Positions 15,296 through 23,566 are shown, counted from the first letter of the stretch. The stretch is DNA of 64,000 nucleotides from Ascidiaceihabitans sp029251465 (GCF_042932805.1 NZ_CP170635.1:32313-96312), one strand, 5' to 3'. Made by a program: numbers and translations. Notes: generated by a model from the letters alone, not told the origin.

Positions 15296-16138
15296 TCACA
15301 TCATCGGAAAAGCGCCATCGGTGACGTGGGCCACCCGACGATATTCGCTTGGCGCGATGCCAACGTTGGATGAAAAGAAGCGGGTAAAACTGGCCTGTGA
15401 CGAAAACCCCAGATCAAACGCAATGTCCGTAACTGTCTTTTCGGTCTTTAACAGTTCTTCGATCGCGCGCTCGGATCGCAGCGTGTTCATGTACACATTC
15501 GGGGTCACGCCCATGTATTGCTTGAACAGCTTGAAAAAATGCGGTCGGGACAATCCAACACTGCGCGCCAATTGTTCCATTTCGATGTCCTCGCCCATCC
15601 GCTCTTTGATCAAACGCAGCGACCGGCGTACCCGAAAATCACTAAACCGGTCGTAGGACTGCTTGCGACATGCGGCGCTACCCTGCGACCAAGACTTGTC
15701 AAAACTGGCCTTGGTCAGACTGAACAGTCGCTGATCAAATTGCGACTGATCCTCGTCTTCGAGCAACAGCGCCGTCAGACGTTTGACGCAGTGATCGATT
15801 TCATCCGTCAGCTGCACATCCGAGCACCCGAATTTCAGCGCATATTCCGCAGAGGGGCTGTTTTCCAAAAACCACATTGGCTTGATATAGAGAACAAGGC
15901 AAACCGTGGTGTCCCCCTCGGCAACCTCAAAACTATGAGGCTCCCATGGGCTTACGGCAATCGCTTGGGTCGCCGTTAGCTCAACGATTTGATCACACAC
16001 ACAGTTCCTCGCCTCGCCTTCGTCTACGTGGAAAATCAGATGCCCTTCGCGGTGGGCATGTGTGATGATCGTCTTGTCGAGCCGGTACAAAGCGGCCCGT
16101 CCAAACTCCCCGTGTGAAACTGCAATAGCTTGGCTCAT
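15296..16138 (-). CDS. AraC-family transcriptional regulator
   Basis: A 280-residue regulator. It has an N-terminal cupin-like ligand domain with His-rich motif HAHREGHLIFHV and, in the last 100 residues, two AraC helix-turn-helix units (MEQLARSVGLSRPHFFKLF and VTDIAFDLGFSSQASFTRFF). The ATG at 16138 was chosen because GGGGAGG lies about nine bases upstream; the frame extends further without a better start. It lies between the solute-binding-protein part and the livHMGF-hydroxylase part of the cluster and is the obvious candidate to regulate both. Confidence 0.9.
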   Translation of the reverse strand: MSQAIAVSHGEFGRAALYRLDKTIITHAHREGHLIFHVDEGEARNCVCDQIVELTATQAIAVSPWEPHSFEVAEGDTTVCLVLYIKPMWFLENSPSAEYALKFGCSDVQLTDEIDHCVKRLTALLLEDEDQSQFDQRLFSLTKASFDKSWSQGSAACRKQSYDRFSDFRVRRSLRLIKERMGEDIEMEQLARSVGLSRPHFFKLFKQYMGVTPNVYMNTLRSERAIEELLKTEKTVTDIAFDLGFSSQASFTRFFSSNVGIAPSEYRRVAHVTDGAFPMM

Positions 16139-16762
16139 GATTAGGATCCTCCCCGATCCAAATTCCCACTCACCGAATGAAAATTCACGCCTACGCACAC
16201 CGTATCGGGACACACCGGTCGCCTGTCTGGCAAGCCTCCAGAGCAGAGAAACAGACTTAAAGTTATGCGGCCGGACTAACGGCACAGTGATATTTTTTGG
16301 TGCGGAGCAGCATTCTAAAGATACCGCGCAGCGCTTTCATCAGCGTCGATCCTGAGTGATCGTGGGAATGATCAGGTAAATCATCAAGGTGCGCCAAGAG
16401 TGCAATCACGGCAGCAACTTTTGATACGTCCAAGGCGATAAATTTCTAATAACTTATTGTTTAATAACGATTACACTAATTTTCGGCAGTTCCGTGACTG
16501 CAGTTTCACTGCTTCGGATTCCCTGCCACTAACGGTTTCTGACATCCACTTATCCCGACGCGACGCAGCGCCAACTTGCTGTCTGACACACGCCTAAGGT
16601 CACAAGACGTCAGCTGCTTTTGTGGGATACCCAATCGTCTGAACACGATCGCCAGCGTTAAAGCGCGAATTGCTCGACAGAAATCAGCCTGGGGTCGAAA
16701 AGTATGCGCGCGATGCAAATTGTAGGACTGATTCTTGATGCGGGAACCTGCGAATTGAGCGG
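16139..16762. other. Intergenic region upstream of the AraC gene
   Basis: About 620 bp without a convincing gene. It contains an A+T-rich island at about 16439-16492 with two direct TAATAAC copies (16447-16453 and 16462-16468), and probably the AraC promoter nearer 16140-16300. One short minus-strand open frame (16506-16718) has no ribosome-binding site or recognisable family. Confidence 0.5.
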
Positions 16763-17776
16763 CTAATAGATGGTCTCAAGAACCGCGCGCGCGCCTTCGG
16801 ACGTAAGGCCAGCTTTGCCGTTTACCTGCGTCGAAACCCGGTCAAGATCGTCGCGCCCGATACCAAGTTCAGACAAGGAACGCCCCATCGGAACCGGATC
16901 CAGAATTCGTTTCACTGCCGCGTCTAACGCCTGTTCCGGGCCACCTAGAACCTTGAGCAGCACAGTTGCTTTTTCAGCATTGACGCTGCCGTTTTGGATT
17001 ACGGCAGGCAGGATCAATCGAGCAAGCTCGGGAACCTTCAGTCCAAGCTTTGGCTCCGCAAGCGCGGCCGCCAGCACCAGCGACGGCCCTACCCCCTTTT
17101 CCTGTGACAAAGCGGCGTTTAACCCTGCGGCCATCACCTCTCGGTGCAGATCAAGACGCGGCTTGGATGCACATTTTGGCAAGGTAACAACACAGCGACT
17201 GAGGGCGTCCAACGCCATGCCGTCCGCAGGTGGATTATAGGCGGCACCCAGATAAGATTCGATGCAGCGAACCAGACTTAGAACCGCCGCCAACCAGCAC
17301 TGCTCAGGATCCGCATCCAGCGTCACTGTGGGGTCGCAAATCAGCACAGTCGGTAATCCTGCCCGCCAGTTTTCGACATTGCGCGTACAAGGACCCGGCA
17401 ATCCATCAAGCCCAGGAACTGCATAAAACTGCGGCCGGTCCCCGTATTTCTGCTTGAGTGCGTATCGACATTTTCGCCCGAATTCGATTGCACGCGCCGA
17501 CCCGAATGCAATGATAACATCAGGCTGAGACAACTGACCCATCGCTGACTTAACGCATTGGGACAGATCTGCGTGTGGCGCCAAATTCAGGGTCTGCGGC
17601 ATGGCGGATCCCGGCAATCCTTCTAGCACGCGATCGGCGAACTCCGACCCAATCAAGACACTTTCAGACACCAACAACGGTGCCTTGCTGCCGGCACGTT
17701 CCAGCTCTGAATGGAGGGCTTCTTGGAGCACATCATCTGCAAAATGAACGCGCGTAGGATAACTGATAAGCGTCAT
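16763..17776 (-). CDS. Degenerate iron-containing alcohol dehydrogenase-like protein
   Basis: A 337-residue protein (ATG at 17776) with the overall layout of iron-ADH/maleylacetate reductase proteins: N-terminal Rossmann-like half, then the helical half with the ESYLGAAYNPPADGMALDAL block. Key features are lost. The GGGS nucleotide loop reads AFGS, and the metal-ligand region that should read DAxxH reads SLVRC, with no later His pair. It is therefore unlikely to be a normal Fe/Zn dehydrogenase and may be a maleylacetate-reductase-like outlier or a binding protein. It follows the solute-binding protein gene by about 76 nt. Confidence 0.65.
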   Translation of the reverse strand: MTLISYPTRVHFADDVLQEALHSELERAGSKAPLLVSESVLIGSEFADRVLEGLPGSAMPQTLNLAPHADLSQCVKSAMGQLSQPDVIIAFGSARAIEFGRKCRYALKQKYGDRPQFYAVPGLDGLPGPCTRNVENWRAGLPTVLICDPTVTLDADPEQCWLAAVLSLVRCIESYLGAAYNPPADGMALDALSRCVVTLPKCASKPRLDLHREVMAAGLNAALSQEKGVGPSLVLAAALAEPKLGLKVPELARLILPAVIQNGSVNAEKATVLLKVLGGPEQALDAAVKRILDPVPMGRSLSELGIGRDDLDRVSTQVNGKAGLTSEGARAVLETIY

Positions 17777-17852
17777 GGCCTCGATCGCAGATTGATGGGT
17801 GGGAAATGAAATGTCCGGGCGAACACATGCCGCCCGGACAGGCTGTTTCAGA

Positions 17853-19115
17853 TTAGTAGGACGCTTTGCACACAGGTGTTTCGCGGCCCGGAAGCCCGAT
17901 CGCCGCAAAGGATTCTGCATCGATACCCAGCGTCTGGTTTACACCTTCAACGATGGATACAACCTCTGTCGCAAGGCTGCCGTCCGCTTTTTCGACAACC
18001 TCAAGAACGAAGTTCGAACCAACCGCTTGGCGGTTTTCGTCCAGCGTGATTGTACCGTTTGGTGCCTCTAGAGTAAGACCACTCAGGCAGCTGCGGAATG
18101 CCGCGTGGCCATCAGTCAGATCGCCGCCAATCGCGTCCATACACTGCAACATCGCCGAGGCTGAATTGTAGTAGCCAAGTGCGAACAGCGATGGCGATGG
18201 AAAGCGGTCGCCTTCGTCAAAAGTGCCTTGGTACAGCGACACAAAATCAGTCCAGCGCGGATCATCCCACGTGTCAGCCATCATGCCCGAGGACGGAACA
18301 CCAACCAGCGCCGCTTTGGCCGAGCCTTCGGAATTCAAGACGGTTCCGTCAACCATAATAGAGCCACCGATCAGGTTCGCATCACCGCCAGCTTGTTGGT
18401 ATTGGTTGAGGAAGTTCACAGCGTCGCCGCCGCCAAGCCCCAGGTAGATAGCATCCACATCATCCGGTAGCGCTGCGATGATTGAACCAAAATCTTTTGT
18501 ACCCAACGGCACCCAAAAGCGTTCTGTGATCTCGCCGCCCGCTGCGCAGTATTCCGTCGCAAAGCCAAATACTTGCGTATAGATGAACGAATAGTCTTCA
18601 CCGATTGTTGCAACTGTCTCGTAGCCCTTTTCATTGAACACGTAGTTGCCAAGACCTGTCGACCACTGCGCACCATCGGTGTTGAAGCGGAAGAAATTTT
18701 CGGACGGTGTCACCAGCGTGGTTTCCTGAGCGCCGGAGATCCCGTTAATGAATGTTGTGCCCGGCTGCGTCTTGGAATAGTCGCGCAGCGCGATGCCTTC
18801 GGACCCCGACAGTGGCCCCAAGATGATGTCGACGCCGTCTTGTTCAACCAGTTTGCGCGCCGCGCGCAATGCGCTGTCTGGCGAACCATCGGTCGAGATC
18901 GTGATGACCTGAACGTCGCGGCCACCGACCTTGTTGCCCGCTGCCTCCAACGCGGTTGTGATGCCGCGAATGCCATCTTCACCCAGTTGAGTGTATGTGC
19001 CTTCTAGCGTCGCAAGTGCGCCAATTTTCAACGTGCCACCGTGACCGTCTGCCATGACTGTCGTCGCGCTCGCAAAAGCAAGGGCCGACATTGTTCCGAG
19101 TAGTGTCTTTTTCAT
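17853..19115 (-). CDS. Liv-type ABC transporter substrate-binding protein
   Basis: A 420-residue periplasmic-binding protein of the LivJ/K (peripla_BP_6) family, with a signal peptide ending near ADGHG (residues about 1-23). The mature part shows the LEGTYTQLGEDGIRG and ILGPLSGSEG ligand-loop regions. The ATG at 19115 has GGGAGGA eight to nine bases upstream. It should deliver the substrate to the LivHMGF importer encoded downstream. It is separated from livH by the ADH-like and AraC genes. Confidence 0.9.
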   Translation of the reverse strand: MKKTLLGTMSALAFASATTVMADGHGGTLKIGALATLEGTYTQLGEDGIRGITTALEAAGNKVGGRDVQVITISTDGSPDSALRAARKLVEQDGVDIILGPLSGSEGIALRDYSKTQPGTTFINGISGAQETTLVTPSENFFRFNTDGAQWSTGLGNYVFNEKGYETVATIGEDYSFIYTQVFGFATEYCAAGGEITERFWVPLGTKDFGSIIAALPDDVDAIYLGLGGGDAVNFLNQYQQAGGDANLIGGSIMVDGTVLNSEGSAKAALVGVPSSGMMADTWDDPRWTDFVSLYQGTFDEGDRFPSPSLFALGYYNSASAMLQCMDAIGGDLTDGHAAFRSCLSGLTLEAPNGTITLDENRQAVGSNFVLEVVEKADGSLATEVVSIVEGVNQTLGIDAESFAAIGLPGRETPVCKASY

Positions 19116-19256
19116 TGGTTGTTCCTCCCTAGGAAAACTAAACCCTCTTGCGGCCGAAACTGACTGCCGGGGCATAAGGAAGAGCGTGACGCAAAGCAGG
19201 CGATTGCGTGATCACAACAAGTGCGCCGGTGTAACCAAACGTCTCTTTTTCGCGGC

Positions 19257-19718
19257 TTATTCGGACCGATCACGTGGGTGCAGAAATACTTGTGCGGCAT
19301 AAATTGAGCCCATCGCCGCCATAAGCGTGAGGATTGTCGCGGCTACAGACCATGTCGCGACCTCATATGTCAGGCCGGATAGGAACATCAGGAATACGCC
19401 CGCCAAGGCCACCATCAGGGGGCCGAACATTTCGCGTGGACGGTCTTGGAACATGAATGCGGCAAAACGAAAACCCGCCAGCGCAAAGACAAAATTCGCG
19501 ACAATTTCCAATGTTCCGGTGCAACGGATCATGTTGCCCAGCGTCGTGCCGTCGACCAAGCAACCGTCGGGACCAATGACCAGCATGTAGTACTTTAAGA
19601 TCAGTGCGATGAATAATGCGAGGCCTAACAGCATCTGCCCGACCATCATCACAACCCAAGCTGGACGTTGAAACGCCGAAAAGAAGGTATGTTCAATGTT
19701 TGTGTCGGATCGTGACAT
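19257..19718 (-). CDS. Small four-helix membrane protein of unknown function
   Basis: A 153-residue protein with four hydrophobic segments (about residues 20-45, 70-90, 100-118 and 123-143) and two Cys in the first periplasmic or cytoplasmic loop (CLVDGTTLGNMIRC). No family is recognised. The ATG at 19718 is the internal Met nearest the first helix; its ribosome-binding site is weak. It lies between the catabolic operon and the replication genes and transcribes away from repA. Confidence 0.6.
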   Translation of the reverse strand: MSRSDTNIEHTFFSAFQRPAWVVMMVGQMLLGLALFIALILKYYMLVIGPDGCLVDGTTLGNMIRCTGTLEIVANFVFALAGFRFAAFMFQDRPREMFGPLMVALAGVFLMFLSGLTYEVATWSVAATILTLMAAMGSIYAAQVFLHPRDRSE

Positions 19719-20010
19719 GGGCGCGCTTTCTGCAATAGTGATGCACCTTAACGTGACCCAGGCGCACCCGCATGACCATTCCGAGTGTGCCTGCAACATA
19801 TCCTACAGTCTGACTGTTGTGGCTCACGTGCTGTTTCTAGTCGCATCCAAGAAGGTAATCCTGCTGCCCTACTCCCTGCGCGAACCCTGTCATTGTCCAG
19901 ATTTTTCAGGCACGGGTTCGTCAAAAGAGTTCGGGATTTGCGCTTGGTATTTTGTAGCGACGCCCGAGCCTGCACAATATGCTGATGGACGGGTTAGACG
20001 CCCGCAAATT

Positions 20011-20028
20011 AGTTTACAGCTGTAAACT
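20011..20028. repeat. repABC palindrome 1 (candidate parS/RepB site)
   Basis: AGTTTACAGCTGTAAACT is a perfect 18-bp palindrome upstream of repA. The same 16-bp core recurs at 22302-22317 (exact) and 21561-21576 (centre changed). Palindromes of this kind, specific to each compatibility group, are known from rhodobacteral and rhizobial repABC replicons, where they serve as partition sites bound by RepB. Confidence 0.85.
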
Positions 20029-20137
20029 TTGTGAAAAACCGCTATGAATGGATCAGGTCCTATCTTGCAATTTGCAGCGTATTAGACACTAAACCTAAGA
20101 AAATCGTTGACTTAGCACAGTGAATCGCTGTTTTTGG

Positions 20138-20169
20138 GCTCAAGTGGCGCAAAAACAGCCACATTGAGC
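20138..20169. promoter_or_regulatory. Inverted repeat before repA (candidate RepA operator)
   Basis: GCTCAA-G-TGGC, a 9-nt spacer, then GCCA-CA-TTGAGC forms an almost perfect 32-bp inverted repeat ending 16 bp before the repA start. repABC operons are autoregulated by RepA (with RepB) at an operator overlapping the promoter, so this is the best operator candidate. It could also form an mRNA hairpin. Confidence 0.5.
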
Positions 20170-20185
20170 AAATTGAGGCAACCAG

Positions 20186-21370
20186 ATGATTCCCGCGACA
20201 CCTATTGTAGCAGACCGACCTTCGGAACTCGCCACTGATATTTCAGAGCGTTTGAACCGCGCCATCCGAGAGCACTTGCTGTCTGCGTTTGCCCCTGACA
20301 ACACTAAATCACTGCGCGCCTTTTCAGCACCAGAGGCCGCTGAGCTGCTTGGCGTGTCTGGTCAATTCATGCGCAAAACTCACGGCGAAGGCACTGTTCC
20401 AGAACCACAGGACGTGCGCGCAGGCCGACGTCATTACAGCGCCCAAGAACTGTGGGATGCCCGTCAGATCCTTGAGCAAACCTCGCGGACCAAAGGCAGA
20501 TACGTGCCGGGCCGCAAGGACGGTGAGCGATTGCAGGTCTGGCAGCTGATGAATTTCAAGGGCGGCAGTAGCAAAAGCACGTCGACAATCCACCTCGCCC
20601 ATTATCTGGCGCTGCATGGTTACAGGGTGCTTGTGGTCGACCTTGACCCACAGGGATCGCTGACCTCGATGTGCGGCGTAAGCCCGGAGGTCGAATTTGA
20701 CGGGCTCACGGTTTACGACGCCATTCGCTACGACGATCCGGTGCCGTTTTCGGACGTGATTATGCCGACGTATTTTCCGGGCTTGTCACTGGCCCCGTCC
20801 CGTCTGTTGCTTACCGAATTCGAGACTGAATCGGCGGTAAACAGCAATCCTGACCAACCGTTCTTTCTGCGCATCCGCAATGCACTGGCCCAGGTCGAGG
20901 ACCAGTTCGACATCGTTTTGATGGACAGCCCGCCGCAGCTTGGCTTTCTAACAATCTCAGGAATGGCTGCCGCGACATCGCTGATCGTGCCGTTGACACC
21001 GTCAATGCTGGACGTGTCATCAACAGCGCAATTCCTGGAACTGGCGGGTGCCTACATGGGCGTCATCGAGGATGCAGGGGCCGAATTGCAGTACGATCAC
21101 TTCAAATTTTTGATCACGCGCGACGAGCCGACGGATGTTCCATCGCAGCAGTTAACGTCTTTTATGCGGGCCTTGTTTATGGACCGCGTTATGACCGCGA
21201 CAGCGCTTAAGAGCACGGCAATCAGTGACGCGACGATGCTGAAACAATCTATCTACGAAGTCATCCGTTCCGAGATGACACGCGCGACCTATGACCGCGC
21301 AAAGCAGTCGATGGATGCAGTCGGCAGCGAAATCGAAGCAATGATCCACCAAGCATGGGGACGCACCTGA
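20186..21370 (+). CDS. repA: Plasmid partitioning ATPase RepA
   Basis: A 394-residue ParA-type ATPase of the repABC family. Residues about 45-100 hold the N-terminal DNA-binding region; the deviant Walker A KGGSSKST is at 125-132, the VDLDPQ motif at 151-156, and MDSPPQL is the later Walker B-like block. It drives replicon segregation with RepB and represses the operon. GAGG lies upstream of the ATG. The stop overlaps the repB start (TGATG). Confidence 0.96.
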   Translation: MIPATPIVADRPSELATDISERLNRAIREHLLSAFAPDNTKSLRAFSAPEAAELLGVSGQFMRKTHGEGTVPEPQDVRAGRRHYSAQELWDARQILEQTSRTKGRYVPGRKDGERLQVWQLMNFKGGSSKSTSTIHLAHYLALHGYRVLVVDLDPQGSLTSMCGVSPEVEFDGLTVYDAIRYDDPVPFSDVIMPTYFPGLSLAPSRLLLTEFETESAVNSNPDQPFFLRIRNALAQVEDQFDIVLMDSPPQLGFLTISGMAAATSLIVPLTPSMLDVSSTAQFLELAGAYMGVIEDAGAELQYDHFKFLITRDEPTDVPSQQLTSFMRALFMDRVMTATALKSTAISDATMLKQSIYEVIRSEMTRATYDRAKQSMDAVGSEIEAMIHQAWGRT

Positions 21371-22341
21371 TGGCACGCAAATCGCTTAATGAACTGTCCG
21401 GGATTGCCAAGGCGATAGCGGATTCCAGCCCTCAGGCCAAGGATCGCACGGCCAAAACGTCGGCACCCGCGCTGGGGGCTTTGCAGGGATCATTGACTGC
21501 CATTCGTGAATTAGACCCTGATCTGATTGATGACTGGGGGCCGAAAGACCGCCTCGACGGGTTTACAACTGTAAACTCCGAAGATGAAGACGACGGGTTT
21601 CGCAGTCTGAAATCAAGCATCGAAGAGGGCGGACAACAAGTTCCGATCCTGGTGCGAAAATCTGGCACTGCCGGACGTTTCGAGGTCATTTATGGCCGCC
21701 GCAGATTGCGGGCCTGTCGCGAATTGGACCTGAAAGTACGGGCAAACGTTCAGGATTTAGATGACGCCGCAGCGCTTTTGGCCAAGGGGCTAGAGAACGC
21801 AGCACGGCGTAATCTGTCATTTTACGAAAAAGCCAGATTTTCGGCAGTGATTCAAGCCGCGGGGCATGACACCAAAACAGTGCGGCAGGTCCTTAGCCTG
21901 TCTGCGTCCGGGCTGTCACATCTGACCAAGGTCACTGACAACATTCCCGAAGATGTCGGGGATCGCATTGGTGCAGCCCCAAAGTCAGGGCGTCCGAAGT
22001 GGACCGCCTTGGCAGAAGCATTCATTGCAAAAAAGGTCAATGCGTCGGCCGCGTTTGCGATGCTGTCAAAGCTGGACACCGCACTGTCATCGGATGACCG
22101 GCTGGAGCATCTATTGCGAGAGATTGCACGCCGTGGTGCGCGCCCAAGCGAGGGCAGGGAGGTCACACCAGTCGCAGGCGTCACCATCAAGTCAGGCCGC
22201 GCGACAATCGCGATGTCGATCAAACGAGCCGGAGAAAACGCCGCATTCGCTGAGTGGTTGGACCGTGAACTCGAAGACATCATCAAGAAATCCTACCAGG
22301 AGTTTACAGCTGTAAACCCTGAGGATGACACCAGAGGTTAG
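21370..22341 (+). CDS. repB: Plasmid partitioning protein RepB
   Basis: A 323-residue ParB-type DNA-binding protein. The central ParB box (VIYGRRRLRACREL) and the following helix-turn-helix region are recognisable. The ATG at 21370 (MARKSLNEL) overlaps the repA stop and matches the usual RepB N-terminus; an in-frame ATG at 21355 is less likely. Two copies of the replicon palindrome lie inside this gene, one early and one in the last ten codons. Confidence 0.95.
   Translation: MARKSLNELSGIAKAIADSSPQAKDRTAKTSAPALGALQGSLTAIRELDPDLIDDWGPKDRLDGFTTVNSEDEDDGFRSLKSSIEEGGQQVPILVRKSGTAGRFEVIYGRRRLRACRELDLKVRANVQDLDDAAALLAKGLENAARRNLSFYEKARFSAVIQAAGHDTKTVRQVLSLSASGLSHLTKVTDNIPEDVGDRIGAAPKSGRPKWTALAEAFIAKKVNASAAFAMLSKLDTALSSDDRLEHLLREIARRGARPSEGREVTPVAGVTIKSGRATIAMSIKRAGENAAFAEWLDRELEDIIKKSYQEFTAVNPEDDTRG
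21561..21576. repeat. repABC palindrome 2 (imperfect) inside repB
   Basis: GTTTACAACTGTAAAC differs from the perfect palindromes only in the central dinucleotide. It is within the repB coding sequence, where it encodes part of a Phe-Thr-Thr-Val-Asn stretch. It is a probable weaker RepB binding site. Confidence 0.7.
22302..22317. repeat. repABC palindrome 3 at the 3' end of repB
   Basis: GTTTACAGCTGTAAAC, a perfect 16-bp palindrome in the last codons of repB (Phe-Thr-Ala-Val-Asn), just upstream of the antisense RNA region. It matches the core of palindrome 1 exactly. Confidence 0.85.
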
Positions 22342-22363
22342 AGCAACAAAGGAGGAAGTGAGC

Positions 22364-22396
22364 AAAGAAAAACCCCCAAAACCAAGGCTTCGAGGG
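22364..22396 (-). terminator. Intrinsic terminator of the antisense RNA
   Basis: Read on the minus strand, bases 22396 to 22373 form a 10-bp stem (G-U pairs included) closed by a CUUG loop and followed by UUUUUCUUU. The G-U pairs become C-A mismatches on the plus strand, so the stem favours minus-strand transcription. Confidence 0.75.
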
Positions 22397-22429
22397 CTAT
22401 CACGCTAAGCGCGTTTCTTAGATTAGACA
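22366..22429 (-). ncRNA. Candidate antisense countertranscribed RNA (repABC ctRNA)
   Basis: On the minus strand a promoter-like pair (TTGCTT, 17 bp, TACGTT) is followed by about 64 nt that end in a textbook intrinsic terminator. Inside, ACGC-GCTTA-GCGT can form a small loop hairpin. Small antisense RNAs in the repB-repC gap that inhibit repC expression are established for repABC plasmids. The 5' end is estimated. Confidence 0.65.
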
Positions 22430-22434
22430 CCTAG

Positions 22435-22463
22435 AACGTAGCAGTCCCCGAATCACTAAGCAA
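22435..22463 (-). promoter_or_regulatory. Candidate promoter of the antisense RNA
   Basis: A TTGCTT -35-like box (22458-22463) and a TACGTT -10-like box (22435-22440), both read on the minus strand with a 17-bp spacer. The match to consensus is moderate; the position relative to the terminator gives a typical ctRNA length. Confidence 0.4.
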
Positions 22464-22513
22464 TAAAAAAACCGCTCTTGGGCGCACGGGAAATCTTTGC
22501 CTACAGGCATTAC

Positions 22514-23566
22514 ATGAAATCATTCCAGAAAACGGCTCCGGATGGGGCACGCTCGTTGCGCAATGCAACGGGGCAGGGAGGGTTTGTCGAAAACAAATGG
22601 CAACTCCTCAGAACAATCGAAGACATCAGGGAACCTTTAGGCCTAAAGGGCACATCGATTTCGCTGTTGAGAGCGATGATTTCGTTCCTTCGGGTAGATC
22701 AGGTCGATGCCACGCGCGACGATGGGCACATTTGTTTTGCCTCCAACGCATCTTTAGCAAAACGCGCCCATGTGAGCATCCAAACCGTTGAGCGCCACAT
22801 AGCCAAGTTGGTCGCCCTAGGTCTGTTAACACGTCGCTCAAGCGGCAACGGGAAGCGGTGGGCACGCAGGGATCGGCAGGGTAAAATCGTGCTGGCAACC
22901 GGCCTATCGCTGTTACCCCTCGCCGAGCGTCACCCAGAATTCGTGCGGATGTCACAAGCCTATCAGGACCAAAAAGATGAGTTGGGCAGATTGCGTGACA
23001 TGTGCGCCGTGGCGCTGGCCAACCTTAAATCAATGCTGGTGCCGGCCAACTGGGAAGACGCCCTGTTAGCCAAAGCCCGCACCGTGCTGAAACGCCAACC
23101 AGAAAAGACGGCCCTCAACGATTTGCTAACTGAGATCACTGTGGAAATTTCGAGGATAACACCGGAAAAGTCAGAAGAATTGAGGGCCACAGCACCTGAA
23201 ATTGAGGGGCACAAAGATACTTCTAGGACTCAGTATGTAGAAGAAAAGGTTTTATCCAAAATTGAAGTTAGCCCAGATGAAATGCAGCGCGCCTATCCAA
23301 GGCTGTGTTCGGAATTGAGGTTTTCAAAGAGCCAAGAAGACTGCCACCGCTTAATGGATACTTTTGCCTCACAACTGAGCCTTGGCAATACGTGGTTTGC
23401 AATAAAAGATTTAGGGCCAACACTTAGCTTTATGGTCTTGGGCTATCTTTTAGAACGCGTTGAGACAGTTAACAATCATCGAGGGTACGCGTTTAAACTG
23501 GCCCAAGATTTATCGAATGAAAGCATCGATTGGCGTACCCTGCTGAAAAGGCCGAAAGCGAGGTGA
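22514..23566 (+). CDS. repC: Replication initiator RepC
   Basis: A 350-residue RepC-type initiator. The N-terminal part carries a winged-helix region (about residues 80-130, SIQTVERHIAKLVALGLLTRRS), and the end has the conserved block LGPTLSFMVLGYLLERVE. RepC binds the origin, which in repABC plasmids lies within repC; a relatively A+T-rich stretch at about 23205-23300 is a candidate. The ATG at 22514 was chosen; a TTG at 22478 in the same frame is possible. Confidence 0.92.
   Translation: MKSFQKTAPDGARSLRNATGQGGFVENKWQLLRTIEDIREPLGLKGTSISLLRAMISFLRVDQVDATRDDGHICFASNASLAKRAHVSIQTVERHIAKLVALGLLTRRSSGNGKRWARRDRQGKIVLATGLSLLPLAERHPEFVRMSQAYQDQKDELGRLRDMCAVALANLKSMLVPANWEDALLAKARTVLKRQPEKTALNDLLTEITVEISRITPEKSEELRATAPEIEGHKDTSRTQYVEEKVLSKIEVSPDEMQRAYPRLCSELRFSKSQEDCHRLMDTFASQLSLGNTWFAIKDLGPTLSFMVLGYLLERVETVNNHRGYAFKLAQDLSNESIDWRTLLKRPKAR

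Larger units (their letters stand above)
19719..20185. other. Intergenic region upstream of repA
   Basis: About 470 bp separating the membrane-protein gene and repA (divergent). No gene is seen. It holds the first replicon palindrome (20011-20028) and a long inverted repeat just before repA (20138-20169). A TTGACT at 20107-20112 is a possible -35 element for repA, but no clear -10 follows. Confidence 0.5.
22342..22513. promoter_or_regulatory. repB-repC intergenic control region
   Basis: In repABC replicons this gap controls RepC synthesis through an antisense RNA. It contains an AAGGAGGAA ribosome-binding-like sequence at 22349-22357 directly before a GTG that would open a 16-codon frame, the minus-strand terminator and antisense RNA described separately, and a run of A residues. 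The spacing between the ribosome-binding site and GTG is only two bases, so leader-peptide translation is doubtful. Confidence 0.6.

Noticed and set aside
16506..16718. 70-codon minus-strand frame
   Set aside because: No ribosome-binding site, no hydrophobic or conserved pattern, located in an otherwise non-coding region.
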